Assembly (NCBI RefSeq): GCF_022179805.1
Contig: NZ_BPUO01000007.1
Coordinates: forward strand, 419,947-483,946
Source of the DNA: Cupriavidus pauculus
GTDB taxonomy: Bacteria > Pseudomonadota > Gammaproteobacteria > Burkholderiales > Burkholderiaceae
DNA: 64,000 nt
Reading direction: 5' to 3'
A model generated the notes under the pieces. That model did not search any database and was not told where the DNA came from. It was given only the letters and a program-made list of their open reading frames with translations. Within the stretch, counting starts at the first letter, position 1; the number at the start of each line of letters is the position of its first letter. The translations under genes and the position numbers were made by a program. Positions 16,832 through 26,208 of this stretch are shown piece after piece.

Positions 16832-17665
16832 ATGCCCAGCTCGCTGCGCCTGTTCGTCCTACGTGCCCCCGGCCGCGCGGTGCGCGGATGGCCGGCAGCA
16901 CCATTGGCCGGCACGTGGGGCATCCTGCGCGCGTGGTACGCCGCTGCGTTGCTGCTGCTAGCGCTGCTGATACATGTGCCCCATGCTGGCGCACAGCTCA
17001 TTGAAACCAACGACGCGCGCATCGAATTCCAGGATGGCGGATTCGAGCTGAACACGTCGTTCGACTTCGATCTGCCCCCCGCACTGGAAGACGCGCTGCA
17101 CAAGGGTATCTCGCTGTATTTCGTCGTCGATTTCCAGTTGTCGCGCGCGCGCTGGTACTGGTTCGACGAAAAGCCCGTCAACACCACGCGTTCCGTGCGG
17201 CTGTCGTACCAACCTTTGACGCGCCAATATCGCGTGTCCACTGGTGGCCTGCAACTGCCGTTCAATCGCCTGAAGGGCGCGCTGCAGTTCATCCAGCAGG
17301 TACGGGGCTGGCGTGTTTTCGAACGCAAGGACGTGAAGCTCGGCGAGACCTATCATGCCGAGACGCGCATGCGCCTGGATCTGTCGCAATTGCCCAAGCC
17401 ATTCCAGGTCAACGCCGTGAACACGCGCGAGTGGAACCTGTCATCCGAGTGGAAGCGCTTCAACTACACGGTGCCCACCAACCTGGACGCACCACCGCCG
17501 CCGCCCGCACCGCCGCCAGTGGCACCGCCGGCGCCGCCGGCCATGCCGGGGTCGGCGCCTTCCGCGGCATCGGCCGCCGCAGCAGAATCGCGGGCACCGT
17601 TCGCGCAGACCGTGTCGAACGTGCTCTCGCCTAGCCAACTGGTCCAGCCGGCCAGCCAGCCATGA
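16832..17665 (+). CDS. DUF4390 protein with proline-rich C-terminus
   Basis: 277 aa. A hydrophobic N-terminal segment (about 33-53, AWYAAALLLLALLIHVPHAGA) serves as signal or anchor and is followed by the DUF4390 domain (about 55-210; ELNTSFDFDLPPALEDALHKGISLYFVVDFQL). The last ~60 residues are Pro/Ala-rich and probably unstructured. It is coupled to both neighbours: 11 nt after rsmB and a 4-nt ATGA overlap with the sensor kinase. Always lying beside an NtrY-like kinase suggests a periplasmic accessory for that system, but the function is unknown. Confidence 0.85.
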   Translation: MPSSLRLFVLRAPGRAVRGWPAAPLAGTWGILRAWYAAALLLLALLIHVPHAGAQLIETNDARIEFQDGGFELNTSFDFDLPPALEDALHKGISLYFVVDFQLSRARWYWFDEKPVNTTRSVRLSYQPLTRQYRVSTGGLQLPFNRLKGALQFIQQVRGWRVFERKDVKLGETYHAETRMRLDLSQLPKPFQVNAVNTREWNLSSEWKRFNYTVPTNLDAPPPPPAPPPVAPPAPPAMPGSAPSAASAAAAESRAPFAQTVSNVLSPSQLVQPASQP

Positions 17666-20127
17666 ACGGCAATCCATGGGACAGCAGGTTCCGCCGCGTG
17701 CTCTACCGCGTGGTGGTGGGCATCATCGTGTTCCTGGCGCTGGTGCTGGTGGGGCTGCTGGCCGGTGCGTCGGCCAACACCGAGTTCTTCGACCGCTATT
17801 TCACGCTGCTCTTCAAGGTCAACCTCGTCGTCGGAGTGTTGCTGGTCCTCACGGTTGGCGCGCTCGCGCTCACGCTGTGGGTCCGCTATCGGCGCGGCAA
17901 GTTCGGCACGCGGCTGATGAGCAAGCTGGCGGTGTTCTTTGGCGTGGTGGGCGTGTTGCCCGGCGTGCTGATCTACCTGGTGTCGCTGCAGTTCGTGTCG
18001 CGCAGTATCGAATCGTGGTTCGACGTGCGCGTGGAGAACGCGCTTGAAGCGGGGCTGAACCTGGGGCGGTCCACCATCGACAGCCAGCTTGCCGATCTGC
18101 AGGGCAAGGCACGGCTCATGGCCGACCAGCTCATGGGTGCGTCGGGCATGGCCACATCGCTGCAATTGAACCGCTTGCGCGAGCAATACGGCATTCAGGA
18201 AGCGGCGATCTTCACGGGCAGCGGCCGCGTGCTGGCCACGGCGTCCAGCAGCTACGCCGCGCTGGTGCCCGACATTCCGTCCGGCGTGCTGGCGGAACAG
18301 GCGCGCATGGCCGGTGGCTACGCCGCCGTGGAAGGCGGCACCGACCCGACGGGCGCCGATAAGGCACCGGTCACCATCGACAGCAGCCACCTGTACCGCA
18401 TCCGCGTCATCATTCCGCTGGGCCCGGCGCCGGCGCCCTCAACGCCCGACGAAGCGGCGGCGGCTTCGGCCACCGCAGCGGCCGCGGCAGCACGGTCACG
18501 CTCGCGGCTGACACTGCCTGGCGGGCGCTGGGCCGGGTCGGGGCTGTCCGTCGAACGGCGCCCGGAAGACGCCCCGGCCACCGGTTTCGGTCTGGTGGGC
18601 GACACGGTGCGCGAAGAACGCTATCTGCAGGTGCTGCATCCCGTGCCGGCGGTGCTGGCGCGCAATGCCGACGAGGTTCAGCGCGCGTACCAGGAGTACC
18701 AGGAAAAAGCGCTGGGCCGTACCGGCCTGCGCAAGATGTACATCGGCACGCTCACGCTGACGCTGTTCCTGGCCGTGTTCATCGCCGTGATGCTGGCGCT
18801 GCTGCTGGGCGGCCAGCTGGCCCGGCCGCTGCTGATGCTGCTGCAGGGCACGAAGGAAGTGGCCGAAGGCGACCTCTCGCCCAAGCGCGAACTGAAGAGC
18901 CGCGACGAGCTGGGGCAACTGACCCAGCAGTTCAACCAGATGACACGGCAGCTTGCCGAGGCGCGCATCGCCGTGGAAGACAATCGGGTGGCGCTGGAGC
19001 AATCGAAGGCCTACCTGGAAAGCGTGCTGCAGAACCTGACCGCCGGCGTGCTGGTGTTCGATCTCCGCTTCACGCTGATCACGGCCAACCCCGGCGCCGA
19101 GCGCATCTTCCGCCAGCCGTTCGCGAGCGTGCTGGGGCAGCCCGTGGCGCAGATTCCGGGCATGGGCGACTTTGCAGATATCGTGCGCCAAGCGTTTGCC
19201 GAGCAGACCACGCGTGAGGTGCTGGGCGGCGCCCAGCACTGGCAGAAACAGATCGAACTGCCGCAAGGCGACGAGGAACAGCCGCTCACCTTGCTGGTGC
19301 GTGGTGCCCACCTGCCGGGCGGCAGCCGCGACGAGCCGGGCTATGTGGTGGTGTTCGATGATATTTCCGACGTGATTTCGGCCCAGCGCTCGGTGGCGTG
19401 GGGCGAGGTGGCGCGCCGGCTCGCGCACGAAATCAAGAATCCGCTGACGCCGATCCAGCTTTCCGCCGAGCGCCTGCAGATGAAGCTGTCGCCCAAACTG
19501 GAGCACGGCGATGCGGAAGTGCTAAAGCGTGGGGCCACCACGATCGTTAACCAGGTGGCGGCAATGAAACGCATGGTGGACGACTTCCGCGACTATGCGC
19601 GAACCCCGCCCGCTGTGATGCAGTCTCTGCCGTTGAATGGCCTGGTGGCAGAAGTCTTGCATCTGTACGGTATCGATGATCACGCCGTGCACGAACACCC
19701 GGTGATTCATGCGGCGCTGGGCTCGGATCTGCCTGAAATAAAGGGCGATCCGACGCAACTGCGCCAGGTGATCCACAACCTGCTGCAGAATGCGCAGGAT
19801 GCGGCGGCAGATAACGTGGCGGCCGGTAGGGCGGCGCCCCATATCACTCTGCACACCGAGACTGTAGAATACAAAGATTCTGCCGGCGAAGACCGGCAAG
19901 CCGTCAAGTTGTCCATTGCGGACAATGGTCCCGGATTCGCACCACGTATCCTGAGTCGAGCGTTCGAACCGTATGTGACCACGAAAGCCAAGGGTACGGG
20001 TCTTGGGCTTGCGATGGTGAAAAAGATCATTGACGAACATGGCGCACGCATCGAACTGCGTAATCGCATGAACGGTACTGAGATCACGGGAGCCCAGATC
20101 TCGATCCTGTTTGTGAAACTGGCTTAG
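17662..20127 (+). CDS. NtrY-like membrane sensor histidine kinase
   Basis: 821 aa. Several N-terminal membrane segments lie at about 14-36, 47-72 and 88-112, with a long periplasmic region up to ~355 containing an Ala-rich patch, then another membrane segment (about 355-385). A HAMP linker (GTKEVAEGDLSPKRELKSRDELGQLTQQFNQM) and a PAS region (about 455-570) follow. The phospho-acceptor His is in VARRLAHEIKNPLTPIQLSAERL, and the HATPase has NADNGPGF-type (IADNGPGFAPRI) and GTGLGLAMVKKI motifs. It resembles NtrY of the NtrYX family. It is co-transcribed with DUF4390, and the regulator follows after 57 bp. Confidence 0.92.
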   Translation: MNGNPWDSRFRRVLYRVVVGIIVFLALVLVGLLAGASANTEFFDRYFTLLFKVNLVVGVLLVLTVGALALTLWVRYRRGKFGTRLMSKLAVFFGVVGVLPGVLIYLVSLQFVSRSIESWFDVRVENALEAGLNLGRSTIDSQLADLQGKARLMADQLMGASGMATSLQLNRLREQYGIQEAAIFTGSGRVLATASSSYAALVPDIPSGVLAEQARMAGGYAAVEGGTDPTGADKAPVTIDSSHLYRIRVIIPLGPAPAPSTPDEAAAASATAAAAAARSRSRLTLPGGRWAGSGLSVERRPEDAPATGFGLVGDTVREERYLQVLHPVPAVLARNADEVQRAYQEYQEKALGRTGLRKMYIGTLTLTLFLAVFIAVMLALLLGGQLARPLLMLLQGTKEVAEGDLSPKRELKSRDELGQLTQQFNQMTRQLAEARIAVEDNRVALEQSKAYLESVLQNLTAGVLVFDLRFTLITANPGAERIFRQPFASVLGQPVAQIPGMGDFADIVRQAFAEQTTREVLGGAQHWQKQIELPQGDEEQPLTLLVRGAHLPGGSRDEPGYVVVFDDISDVISAQRSVAWGEVARRLAHEIKNPLTPIQLSAERLQMKLSPKLEHGDAEVLKRGATTIVNQVAAMKRMVDDFRDYARTPPAVMQSLPLNGLVAEVLHLYGIDDHAVHEHPVIHAALGSDLPEIKGDPTQLRQVIHNLLQNAQDAAADNVAAGRAAPHITLHTETVEYKDSAGEDRQAVKLSIADNGPGFAPRILSRAFEPYVTTKAKGTGLGLAMVKKIIDEHGARIELRNRMNGTEITGAQISILFVKLA

Positions 20128-20184
20128 TCAATCTTGCGCGCCGGCGCCTCCGGTTAGCGCTGCGGTGGGGTTAAGAGGGGAAGT

Positions 20185-20901
20185 ATGGCAACCATCCTCG
20201 TAGTCGATGACGAAATGGGAATCCGGGAACTGCTCTCGGAAATTCTCAGTGACGAAGGACATGTGGTCGAGCTTGCGGAAAACGCCCAGAAGGCGCGAGA
20301 TTTCCGTGCGCAAGCCACGCCTGACCTGGTACTGCTCGATATCTGGATGCCGGATACCGATGGCGTAACGCTGCTCAAGGAGTGGTCGGCGCAGGGCTAT
20401 CTGACGATGCCAGTCATCATGATGTCGGGGCACGCCACGATCGATACCGCGGTGGAAGCCACCAAGATCGGCGCGCTCAATTTCCTTGAGAAGCCCATCG
20501 CGCTGCAGAAGCTGCTGTCGGCCGTCGAAGCAGGGCTTGCCCGCGGCATCGAGCGTCCACGCAACGCACCCGCCACCGCCGCACCGCTGGCAACCACGGG
20601 CGCTCCGGAAGCCACGACAACTACCGCCACGCCGGCCGAGACACCCATTGAGGCCGTCACCAACGGCAGCCCGTCGCGCGGTGTCCCCGAAGGCGAGATG
20701 CAGTTCTCGTTCGACATGCCGCTGCGCGAAGCCCGCGACCTGTTCGAACGCGCGTATTTCGAGTACCACCTGCTGCGCGAGCACGGCAGCATGACGCGCG
20801 TGGCCGAAAAGACCGGCCTGGAACGCACCCACCTGTACCGCAAACTCAAGCAGCTCGGCGTGGAGCTGGGCCGCAACAAGCCAGAGCCCACCGAGCAGTA
20901 A
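20185..20901 (+). CDS. NtrX-like response regulator lacking the AAA+ domain
   Basis: 238 aa. The receiver domain (about 1-125) has LVVDDEMGIRELL, the phospho-acceptor Asp in LVLLDIWMPDTDG and the Lys in NFLEKPIALQKLL. An Ala/Thr-rich linker (about 130-170) leads straight to a Fis-type helix-turn-helix (LFERAYFEYHLLREHGSMTRVAEKTGLERTHLYRKLKQLG). The sigma-54-interacting AAA+ module of ~240 residues found in classical NtrX/NtrC is absent, so it cannot activate sigma-54 promoters in the usual way. It is partner of the kinase just upstream. Confidence 0.93.
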   Translation: MATILVVDDEMGIRELLSEILSDEGHVVELAENAQKARDFRAQATPDLVLLDIWMPDTDGVTLLKEWSAQGYLTMPVIMMSGHATIDTAVEATKIGALNFLEKPIALQKLLSAVEAGLARGIERPRNAPATAAPLATTGAPEATTTTATPAETPIEAVTNGSPSRGVPEGEMQFSFDMPLREARDLFERAYFEYHLLREHGSMTRVAEKTGLERTHLYRKLKQLGVELGRNKPEPTEQ

Positions 20902-20928
20902 GTGGCGGGGCGGTGACGCAGAAATTGC

Positions 20929-20957
20929 TTGACGACGTCCACTCCGCCGGATATAGT
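20929..20957 (+). promoter_or_regulatory. Sigma-70 promoter of tRNA-Phe
   Basis: TTGACG (-35), exactly 17 bp, then TATAGT (-10), ending 11 bp before the tRNA 5' end. Confidence 0.8.
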
Positions 20958-20968
20958 TTCGCTTCTTT

Positions 20969-21044
20969 GGCCCGGTAGCTCAGTCGGTAGAGCAGAGGAT
21001 TGAAAATCCTTGTGTCGGCGGTTCGATTCCGTCCCAGGCCACCA
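20969..21044 (+). tRNA. tRNA-Phe (GAA)
   Basis: 76 nt with encoded CCA. The cloverleaf folds with anticodon GAA in loop TTGAAAA, D-arm GCTC/GAGC, five-base variable loop and T-arm GGCGG-TTCGATT-CCGTC. The acceptor stem GGCCCGG / CCAGGCC has one C-A mismatch at 5:68. It has its own promoter and terminator. Confidence 0.95.
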
Positions 21045-21052
21045 GAATCAAG

Positions 21053-21081
21053 AAAACGGACGCTTTGGCGTCCGTTTTTGT
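21053..21081 (+). terminator. Terminator after tRNA-Phe
   Basis: AAAACGGACGC / GCGTCCGTTTTT stem with a 4-nt loop, followed by a long T-rich tract. Confidence 0.88.
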
Positions 21082-21133
21082 TTTTGGGCTCTCCTTTAGC
21101 CCTCTCGGTGGCGTCGGCCACCGGTCACTCCCC

Positions 21134-22615
21134 CTACCCAAACAACTCCTCCGCCACCGTCGGATGCAGCGGCATCGTCGTCTTCAGGTGCGATGCCTTC
21201 ACGCCTAGCCGCAGGGCCAGCGCTAGCGTCTGGACGATCTCGGGGGCGGCGCCGTCCATTAAGTGCACGCCCAGCACGCGGTCGTTGCGGGCGTTGAATA
21301 CGATCTTGAATACTGACTGCGTCGGCATGCCGCCGAAGCGGTTTTCCAGCGATACGAAGCGCTTGATCTCGGTGCGTACGCGGTCAGTCTTGCCGTCGGC
21401 GGCTTCGATGGCCTGTTGCTCCGTCAGGCCGACGACGCCGATAGCCGGTTCGCAGAATACGGCTGTAGGGATGAAATCGAAATCGGCAAGGTCGCCGCGT
21501 CGGCCGAACAGGCGGTCCGCGAGCCAGCGGCCCTGGGCAACGGCCACCGGTGTCAGGTGTATGTTGCCGGCCATGCAATCGCCAATCGCATGCACCGACC
21601 TGACGTTGCTGCGGAACTGGCGATCCACCTTGATGGCGCCCTTCTTGTCGCGTTCCACGCCCAGCGCATCGAGGTTCAGGCCGTCGACGTTGGCCTTGCG
21701 GCCGATGGCCGCCAGTGCCGCCTGGGCGCGTACGGTCTGCGTGCGGCCGCGATTGTCTTCCTGCGTGTAGCACACGTCGAACGCGCCGTTCGACTGCGAC
21801 ACCATCGTGACTTCCGCGCGGAAATGAATGCGTATGCCCTTGGCCACGAGTGCCTCGGCGAGCGCGGCGGAGATGTCGTGGTCGAACTTCGGCAGCAGTC
21901 GGTCCTCGCGCACCAGCAGGTCCACCTTCACGCCGTAGCGTGACAGGATCGAGGCCATCTCCACGGCGATGTATCCGCCGCCGATCACGACGATGGAACC
22001 CGGCACGGTTTGCCACGTGAACACGTCATCGGAAGAACTGACCAGCTCGCCGCCGGGCACCGGCAGGTCGATGGGGCTCGCGCCCGTGGCGATCAGCGTC
22101 TTGCCGGCGCGGATCACCTCGTTGCCGACAACAATGTCTCCGACTTCATTGAACTGTGCCGTGCCATGCCAGATCTCGACACCGGCTTCGTTGAGCCGCT
22201 GCTTGTACGACGCATTGAGCCGCGCCACCTCGGCGTTCACGCGCACGATCGCGTCGCGCCAGTCTTCCTTGCCGCCGGTGTGCGACAGGCATGTGGACAA
22301 GATCGATGCCCATCCCGCGCCATAGGACAGCATCTTCTTCGGCACGCAGCCGCGATTGACGCAGGTGCCGCCAATGGCGTCACGCTCCACCAGGATCACC
22401 TTCGCACCGTGCGCGGCCGCCCGCCGCGCCGCGGCCACGCCGCCCGACCCCGCGCCGATGACGACGAAGTCGGCCTGTCGCCCCTTGGGTCGCACATCGC
22501 GCTTGCGTGGCACGCGTTCGACCACGGGTTCCGCGCTGGCCTCGCTGGCGCGGCGGCGCGGTTTCCTGGCCGGTGCCTGGTTGGCGATTTCGGTTGATGC
22601 CTGACGCTTTGTCAT
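21134..22615 (-). CDS. gor: Glutathione-disulfide reductase with basic N-terminal extension
   Basis: 493 aa flavoprotein that reduces GSSG with NADPH. After a Lys/Arg-rich extension of ~47 residues come the FAD-binding VIGAGSGGVAAARRAAAHGAKV, the redox disulfide GGTCVNRGCVPKKML, the NADPH-binding VVIGGGYIAVEMASIL, the second FAD motif HAIGDCM and the C-terminal His-containing LHPTVAEELF. The GCVPKK form of the active site indicates glutathione reductase rather than lipoamide dehydrogenase. A perfect AGGAGG five bases before the ATG supports the extended start, so the basic tail is probably real. Most homologues are about 450 aa. Confidence 0.93.
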   Translation of the reverse strand: MTKRQASTEIANQAPARKPRRRASEASAEPVVERVPRKRDVRPKGRQADFVVIGAGSGGVAAARRAAAHGAKVILVERDAIGGTCVNRGCVPKKMLSYGAGWASILSTCLSHTGGKEDWRDAIVRVNAEVARLNASYKQRLNEAGVEIWHGTAQFNEVGDIVVGNEVIRAGKTLIATGASPIDLPVPGGELVSSSDDVFTWQTVPGSIVVIGGGYIAVEMASILSRYGVKVDLLVREDRLLPKFDHDISAALAEALVAKGIRIHFRAEVTMVSQSNGAFDVCYTQEDNRGRTQTVRAQAALAAIGRKANVDGLNLDALGVERDKKGAIKVDRQFRSNVRSVHAIGDCMAGNIHLTPVAVAQGRWLADRLFGRRGDLADFDFIPTAVFCEPAIGVVGLTEQQAIEAADGKTDRVRTEIKRFVSLENRFGGMPTQSVFKIVFNARNDRVLGVHLMDGAAPEIVQTLALALRLGVKASHLKTTMPLHPTVAEELFG

Positions 22616-22692
22616 TCATGCCTCCTTGCCTGAGCGCGGCGCAATGGCCGCATGCCGAACGATCGACCGGCGCCGTGGTGGCGCGTTTTCCG

Positions 22693-23592
22693 CTATGACG
22701 CCGGCAAGAGATCCTGCTGGATCGCGGGCCATTCGCGCAAGAACGTTTCCGCGTCGCGCTGGCCCAGGTCATACGCATGCGTCATCGCTTCGGGACGGGT
22801 GTAGTCCCAGCTCGAAATCGGCACGCGTTGCGATGGTTGCAGATACAGGCGGCGCTGGCCGCCCGCCTCGATGATGAAGCGACGTGGCCGTGGATACATC
22901 CGCGTCACCAGTACCAGTACATTGCCCGGCGTGTCGTCCAGCGCGTCCACGGGCACGTTGTCGACCAGCCCGCCATCGAGCACCGCGCGCCCACCGCGTC
23001 GCAGCACCGGCGTGAACGGCGGCGTCGATGCCGACTGCAGCAGCAGGTCCGCCAGATCCTCGGGCGAGCGGCAATCTTGCGCGAGCACGAATTCCGGATG
23101 GAAGCCGAGCTTGCGGCCCAGCCGTGGATGCAGCGTCTTGAGCAGATGCTTGTCGATGTTGTACGCCAGCAGTCCCGCCGCCACGGCCAGCCGTGGACCC
23201 GTCCAGCGCGGAATATGGGCCACGCCGATGCGGATCTCCGGCGCCTGCTGCAGCCGGTGCAGGCGGTTGTTGCCGAACAGCGAGAGCAGGGCGGTGCGAT
23301 AGATGCCGTAGTGCGGAAACACGCGCTCGCGGCGCAGCAGGTTGCCCCAATGAACATTGCGCGAATTATTCGCCAGCACCTCGCGGTAGTAGGCCATGGT
23401 CTCGCGCGAGTCATGCGCGTAGACCATGCACGCGGTGGCGGCGCCGGCCGAAATGCCGGCAATCACGCGCGGACGCAGTTGCAGTTCGGGCGCCACGGTA
23501 TCCCACCAGCCGGCTTGCCACCAGCAGCGGTTTCCGCCGCCGGCGAAGACGATCTGGTCGAAGGGCTGGGGTACGGGAGCGGACATCGGCAT
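22693..23592 (-). CDS. Patatin-like phospholipase
   Basis: 299 aa. Patatin fold with the oxyanion-type loop FAGGGNRCWWQAGWW, nucleophile elbow GISAG (GxSxG) and catalytic Asp in LDGGLVDNVPV. No signal peptide is visible. These enzymes hydrolyse acyl chains from phospholipids or other lipids. The ATG at 23592 is preferred; a TTG at 23604 would make it overlap the thioesterase stop codon. Either way it is tightly coupled to the upstream thioesterase gene. Confidence 0.88.
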   Translation of the reverse strand: MPMSAPVPQPFDQIVFAGGGNRCWWQAGWWDTVAPELQLRPRVIAGISAGAATACMVYAHDSRETMAYYREVLANNSRNVHWGNLLRRERVFPHYGIYRTALLSLFGNNRLHRLQQAPEIRIGVAHIPRWTGPRLAVAAGLLAYNIDKHLLKTLHPRLGRKLGFHPEFVLAQDCRSPEDLADLLLQSASTPPFTPVLRRGGRAVLDGGLVDNVPVDALDDTPGNVLVLVTRMYPRPRRFIIEAGGQRRLYLQPSQRVPISSWDYTRPEAMTHAYDLGQRDAETFLREWPAIQQDLLPAS

Positions 23593-23600
23593 CACGGCAT

Positions 23601-24017
23601 TCAAAGCAGGGCGTAGGTCGTGGTGGCTTGTACGGCGAGCTTGCCATCCTGGCCGGTCAATTCGATCTCGCCGAACACCACGGTCTTGCCCAGGCGCAGC
23701 ACGTTGGCGCGCACCAGCACGTCGCTGTCGATCACGGGGCGCATGAAGTTGGTGGTCAGCGTGACCGTGGTCATCGGACGGAATTCACCGAGTGCGGCCG
23801 AGATCGCAACGATCATTGCCGTGTCCGCCGCCGACATCAGCACCTGGCCGCACACCACGCCACCGGCGTGGCGGAAAGCTTCCTGGAACGGCAGGCAAAG
23901 CGTGACGCCATCGGCATCGACGGCGTGGGCCCGCAAGCCAAGCTGACGCACCCAGGGGGCCAGCACGCGTTCTAGCGTGGCGTCGATGTCGGCTACGGTG
24001 AAGGAATTGGCAGGCAC
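23601..24017 (-). CDS. PaaI-family (hot-dog) thioesterase
   Basis: 138 aa with a hot-dog fold pattern: FRHAGGVVCGQVLMSAADTAMIVAISAALGEFRPMTTVTLTTNFMRPV is characteristic of the PaaI/YdiI acyl-CoA thioesterases. I chose the GTG start at 24017, which follows GAGGAG by 8 nt; upstream residues in the open frame are Pro-rich and not family-like. It is probably co-transcribed with the patatin gene, a plausible lipid-turnover pair. The substrate is unknown. Confidence 0.85.
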   Translation of the reverse strand: MPANSFTVADIDATLERVLAPWVRQLGLRAHAVDADGVTLCLPFQEAFRHAGGVVCGQVLMSAADTAMIVAISAALGEFRPMTTVTLTTNFMRPVIDSDVLVRANVLRLGKTVVFGEIELTGQDGKLAVQATTTYALL

Positions 24018-24138
24018 GTCCCGGTCTCCTCGGCGCGCATTTGTTTGCGCCAATGATACAGGGGTGGGACGGTTATGATTTTCTGGGGGTGGGGCGGGGG
24101 AGTGATTGCGGAGCCGATGTCGCGTTTTGAGGCGCTGG

Positions 24139-24181
24139 CCCTCTCCCCCGGCCGCTCTCCCGCGTGGCGGGAGAGGGGAGG
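24139..24181. repeat. Palindromic intergenic repeat (GGGAGAGG family)
   Basis: CCTCTCCC-type arms enclose a hairpin CTCTCCCGC-GTG-GCGGGAGAG. It lies just after the tctA stop codon and may end that transcript. The same CTCTCCC/GGGAGAG unit recurs twice at 60627-60744, so it is a dispersed repeat. Confidence 0.65.
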
Positions 24182-24192
24182 AACCGGCGGAG

Positions 24193-25707
24193 TTATGCGG
24201 CGTTGTCGGCTTCGGCGCGTGCGCTGGAGCGGTTGGCATGCCAGCGCAGCAGGCGCGGGATCACCACCACGCCCACCGTCATGGCCAGGATCGTGGCCGA
24301 GATCGGCTGCTTGACAAACAGGCTCCAGTCGCCCTGGCCAATCGACAGCGCATTGCGCAGTTGCTTCTCGGCGATCGGACCCAGGATCAGGCCGACGATC
24401 ACCGGCGCGGTGGGAAAGTCGAAGCGGCGCATCGCCATGCCCAGCAGGCCGATCACGAACAGCAGCAGCAGGTCGAACCACGACTGGCGGATGCCATACG
24501 CACCGAGGCCGGCGAAGATCAGGATGCCGCCATAGAGCAGCGGGGTCGGCACGCGCAGCATGCGCACCCACAGCCCGATCGCGGGCAGGTTCAGCACCAG
24601 CAGCATCACGTTGCCGATGTACAGCGACGCCAGCAGACCCCAGACCAGGTCGCCCGATGTCTGGAACAGCATCGGACCCGGCTGCAGGTTGTAGTTCTGG
24701 AATGCCGCCAGCAGGATGGCCGTGGTGTTCGAGGTGGGGATACCCAGCGTCAGCAGCGGGGCCAGCGTCGCGGTCACCGCGGCGTTGTTGGCGGCCTCGG
24801 GGCCGGCCACACCTTCGATGGCGCCCACCTTGCCGAATTCTTCCTTGTGGTTGGACAGCTTCTTCTCGGTGGCGTACGACAGGAACGTCGGAATCTCGGC
24901 ACCGCCGGCCGGGATCAGGCCGAACGGAAAGCCGATGAACGTGCCGCGAATCCACGCCGGGATCGATCGCTTCCAGTCCGAGCGGTTCATGTGCACCGAA
25001 CTGAGCTTGTTGAACGTGCCGTCTGGCTGCGGGAAGAACGCGTTGAACAGCGCCTCGCCCACCGCGAACAGGCCCACGGCCACCACGACGATATCCACGC
25101 CGTCGTAGAGCTCCTGCACGTTCATCGAGTAGCGCGTCTGGCCCGACAGCGAGTCCATGCCGATCAGGCCGATGCCCAGGCCCAGGAACAGGGCGGTCAT
25201 GCCACGCAGCAGCGACGAACCGAGCACGGCCGACACGGTCGTGAAGGCCAGCAGCATGATCATGAAATACTCGCCCGGGCCGAACTGCAGCGCCACGTCG
25301 GCCGCCACCGGTGCGAACATCGACAGCAGCACCGTGGCGATCGTGCCGGCCACGAACGAGCCGATTGCGGCGGTGGCCAGCGCGGGGCCTGCACGGCCGT
25401 TCTTGGCCATCAGGTTGCCTTCCATCGCGGTGACCATCGTCGACGACTCGCCGGGCGTGTTCATCAGGATCGATGTGGTCGAGCCACCGTACATCGCACC
25501 GTAGTAGATGCCGGCGAACATGATCAGCGCAGCGGTGGGTTCCACCTTGGCCGTCAGCGGCAGCAGCATCGCCACGGTCAGGGCCGGCCCGATGCCTGGC
25601 AGCACGCCGATGGCGGTGCCAAGGAAGCAGCCCACCAGGGCCCACATCAGGTTGATTGGCGTGATGGCCACGGCAAAGCCGTGCATCAGTTGGTTCAGGG
25701 TATCCAT
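24193..25707 (-). CDS. tctA: Tripartite tricarboxylate transporter, large permease TctA
   Basis: 504 aa, normal for TctA. It is a highly hydrophobic protein with about 12 membrane segments and the family signature [23 protein letters not shown] near residue 30, plus the second Gly/Pro-rich block [34 protein letters not shown]. It forms the membrane channel of a secondary, binding-protein-dependent carboxylate transporter. It is the last gene of tctC-tctB-tctA on the minus strand, 27 bp after tctB. Confidence 0.95.
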   Translation of the reverse strand: MDTLNQLMHGFAVAITPINLMWALVGCFLGTAIGVLPGIGPALTVAMLLPLTAKVEPTAALIMFAGIYYGAMYGGSTTSILMNTPGESSTMVTAMEGNLMAKNGRAGPALATAAIGSFVAGTIATVLLSMFAPVAADVALQFGPGEYFMIMLLAFTTVSAVLGSSLLRGMTALFLGLGIGLIGMDSLSGQTRYSMNVQELYDGVDIVVVAVGLFAVGEALFNAFFPQPDGTFNKLSSVHMNRSDWKRSIPAWIRGTFIGFPFGLIPAGGAEIPTFLSYATEKKLSNHKEEFGKVGAIEGVAGPEAANNAAVTATLAPLLTLGIPTSNTTAILLAAFQNYNLQPGPMLFQTSGDLVWGLLASLYIGNVMLLVLNLPAIGLWVRMLRVPTPLLYGGILIFAGLGAYGIRQSWFDLLLLFVIGLLGMAMRRFDFPTAPVIVGLILGPIAEKQLRNALSIGQGDWSLFVKQPISATILAMTVGVVVIPRLLRWHANRSSARAEADNAA

Positions 25708-25734
25708 GTCAGTACCTCCCGTGGGGCATTGGGA

Positions 25735-26208
25735 TCAGAAGCCCGCGACGGGCAGCAGAGGCAAATTGATGCCAAGCAGGAAATCGAACAGTGCCCACAT
25801 CGGCACCGTCAGCAGCAGGCCGATCAGCGCATCGCGCACGATACGGCGGCTGCCATAGCCGCGCGCCACGCACACCATCATCAGCGTGGACGAGAACACG
25901 AAGCCCAGCGTGCCGATCAGCGCCATGTTGGCAATCAGCCCGAGCGCCACCCACAGGAAACCCTTGAAGTTGTGCGGAGCCGCTGGCAGCTCGGCATCTT
26001 CCTCGGGCATGTTCCTGAAGCCGCCGCGCAGCCCTTGCCACAGCAGCAGCGCGCCGCACACGGCCAGGCCGATGGCGACCAGCGTGGGCACGAAGCGTGG
26101 CGACAGGCCGGCATAGCCCTCGTCGCCCGAAATGCCCGGTATGCCGGCGAAGAAGAATACGGACACCGCCAGGACGGCGACGCCGATGGAGACGTGGGAT
26201 GGCTTCAT
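25735..26208 (-). CDS. tctB: Tripartite tricarboxylate transporter, small permease TctB
   Basis: 157 aa with four predicted membrane helices (about 8-26, 41-60, 85-105, 125-147), typical of TctB. It lies between tctC and tctA. It pairs with TctA in the membrane. Confidence 0.9.
   Translation of the reverse strand: MKPSHVSIGVAVLAVSVFFFAGIPGISGDEGYAGLSPRFVPTLVAIGLAVCGALLLWQGLRGGFRNMPEEDAELPAAPHNFKGFLWVALGLIANMALIGTLGFVFSSTLMMVCVARGYGSRRIVRDALIGLLLTVPMWALFDFLLGINLPLLPVAGF

Noticed and set aside
24060..24239. N-terminal extension of the thioesterase gene to 24239
   Set aside because: The extension is Pro/Arg-rich, overlaps the palindromic repeat, and a better GTG with a ribosome-binding site exists at 24017.
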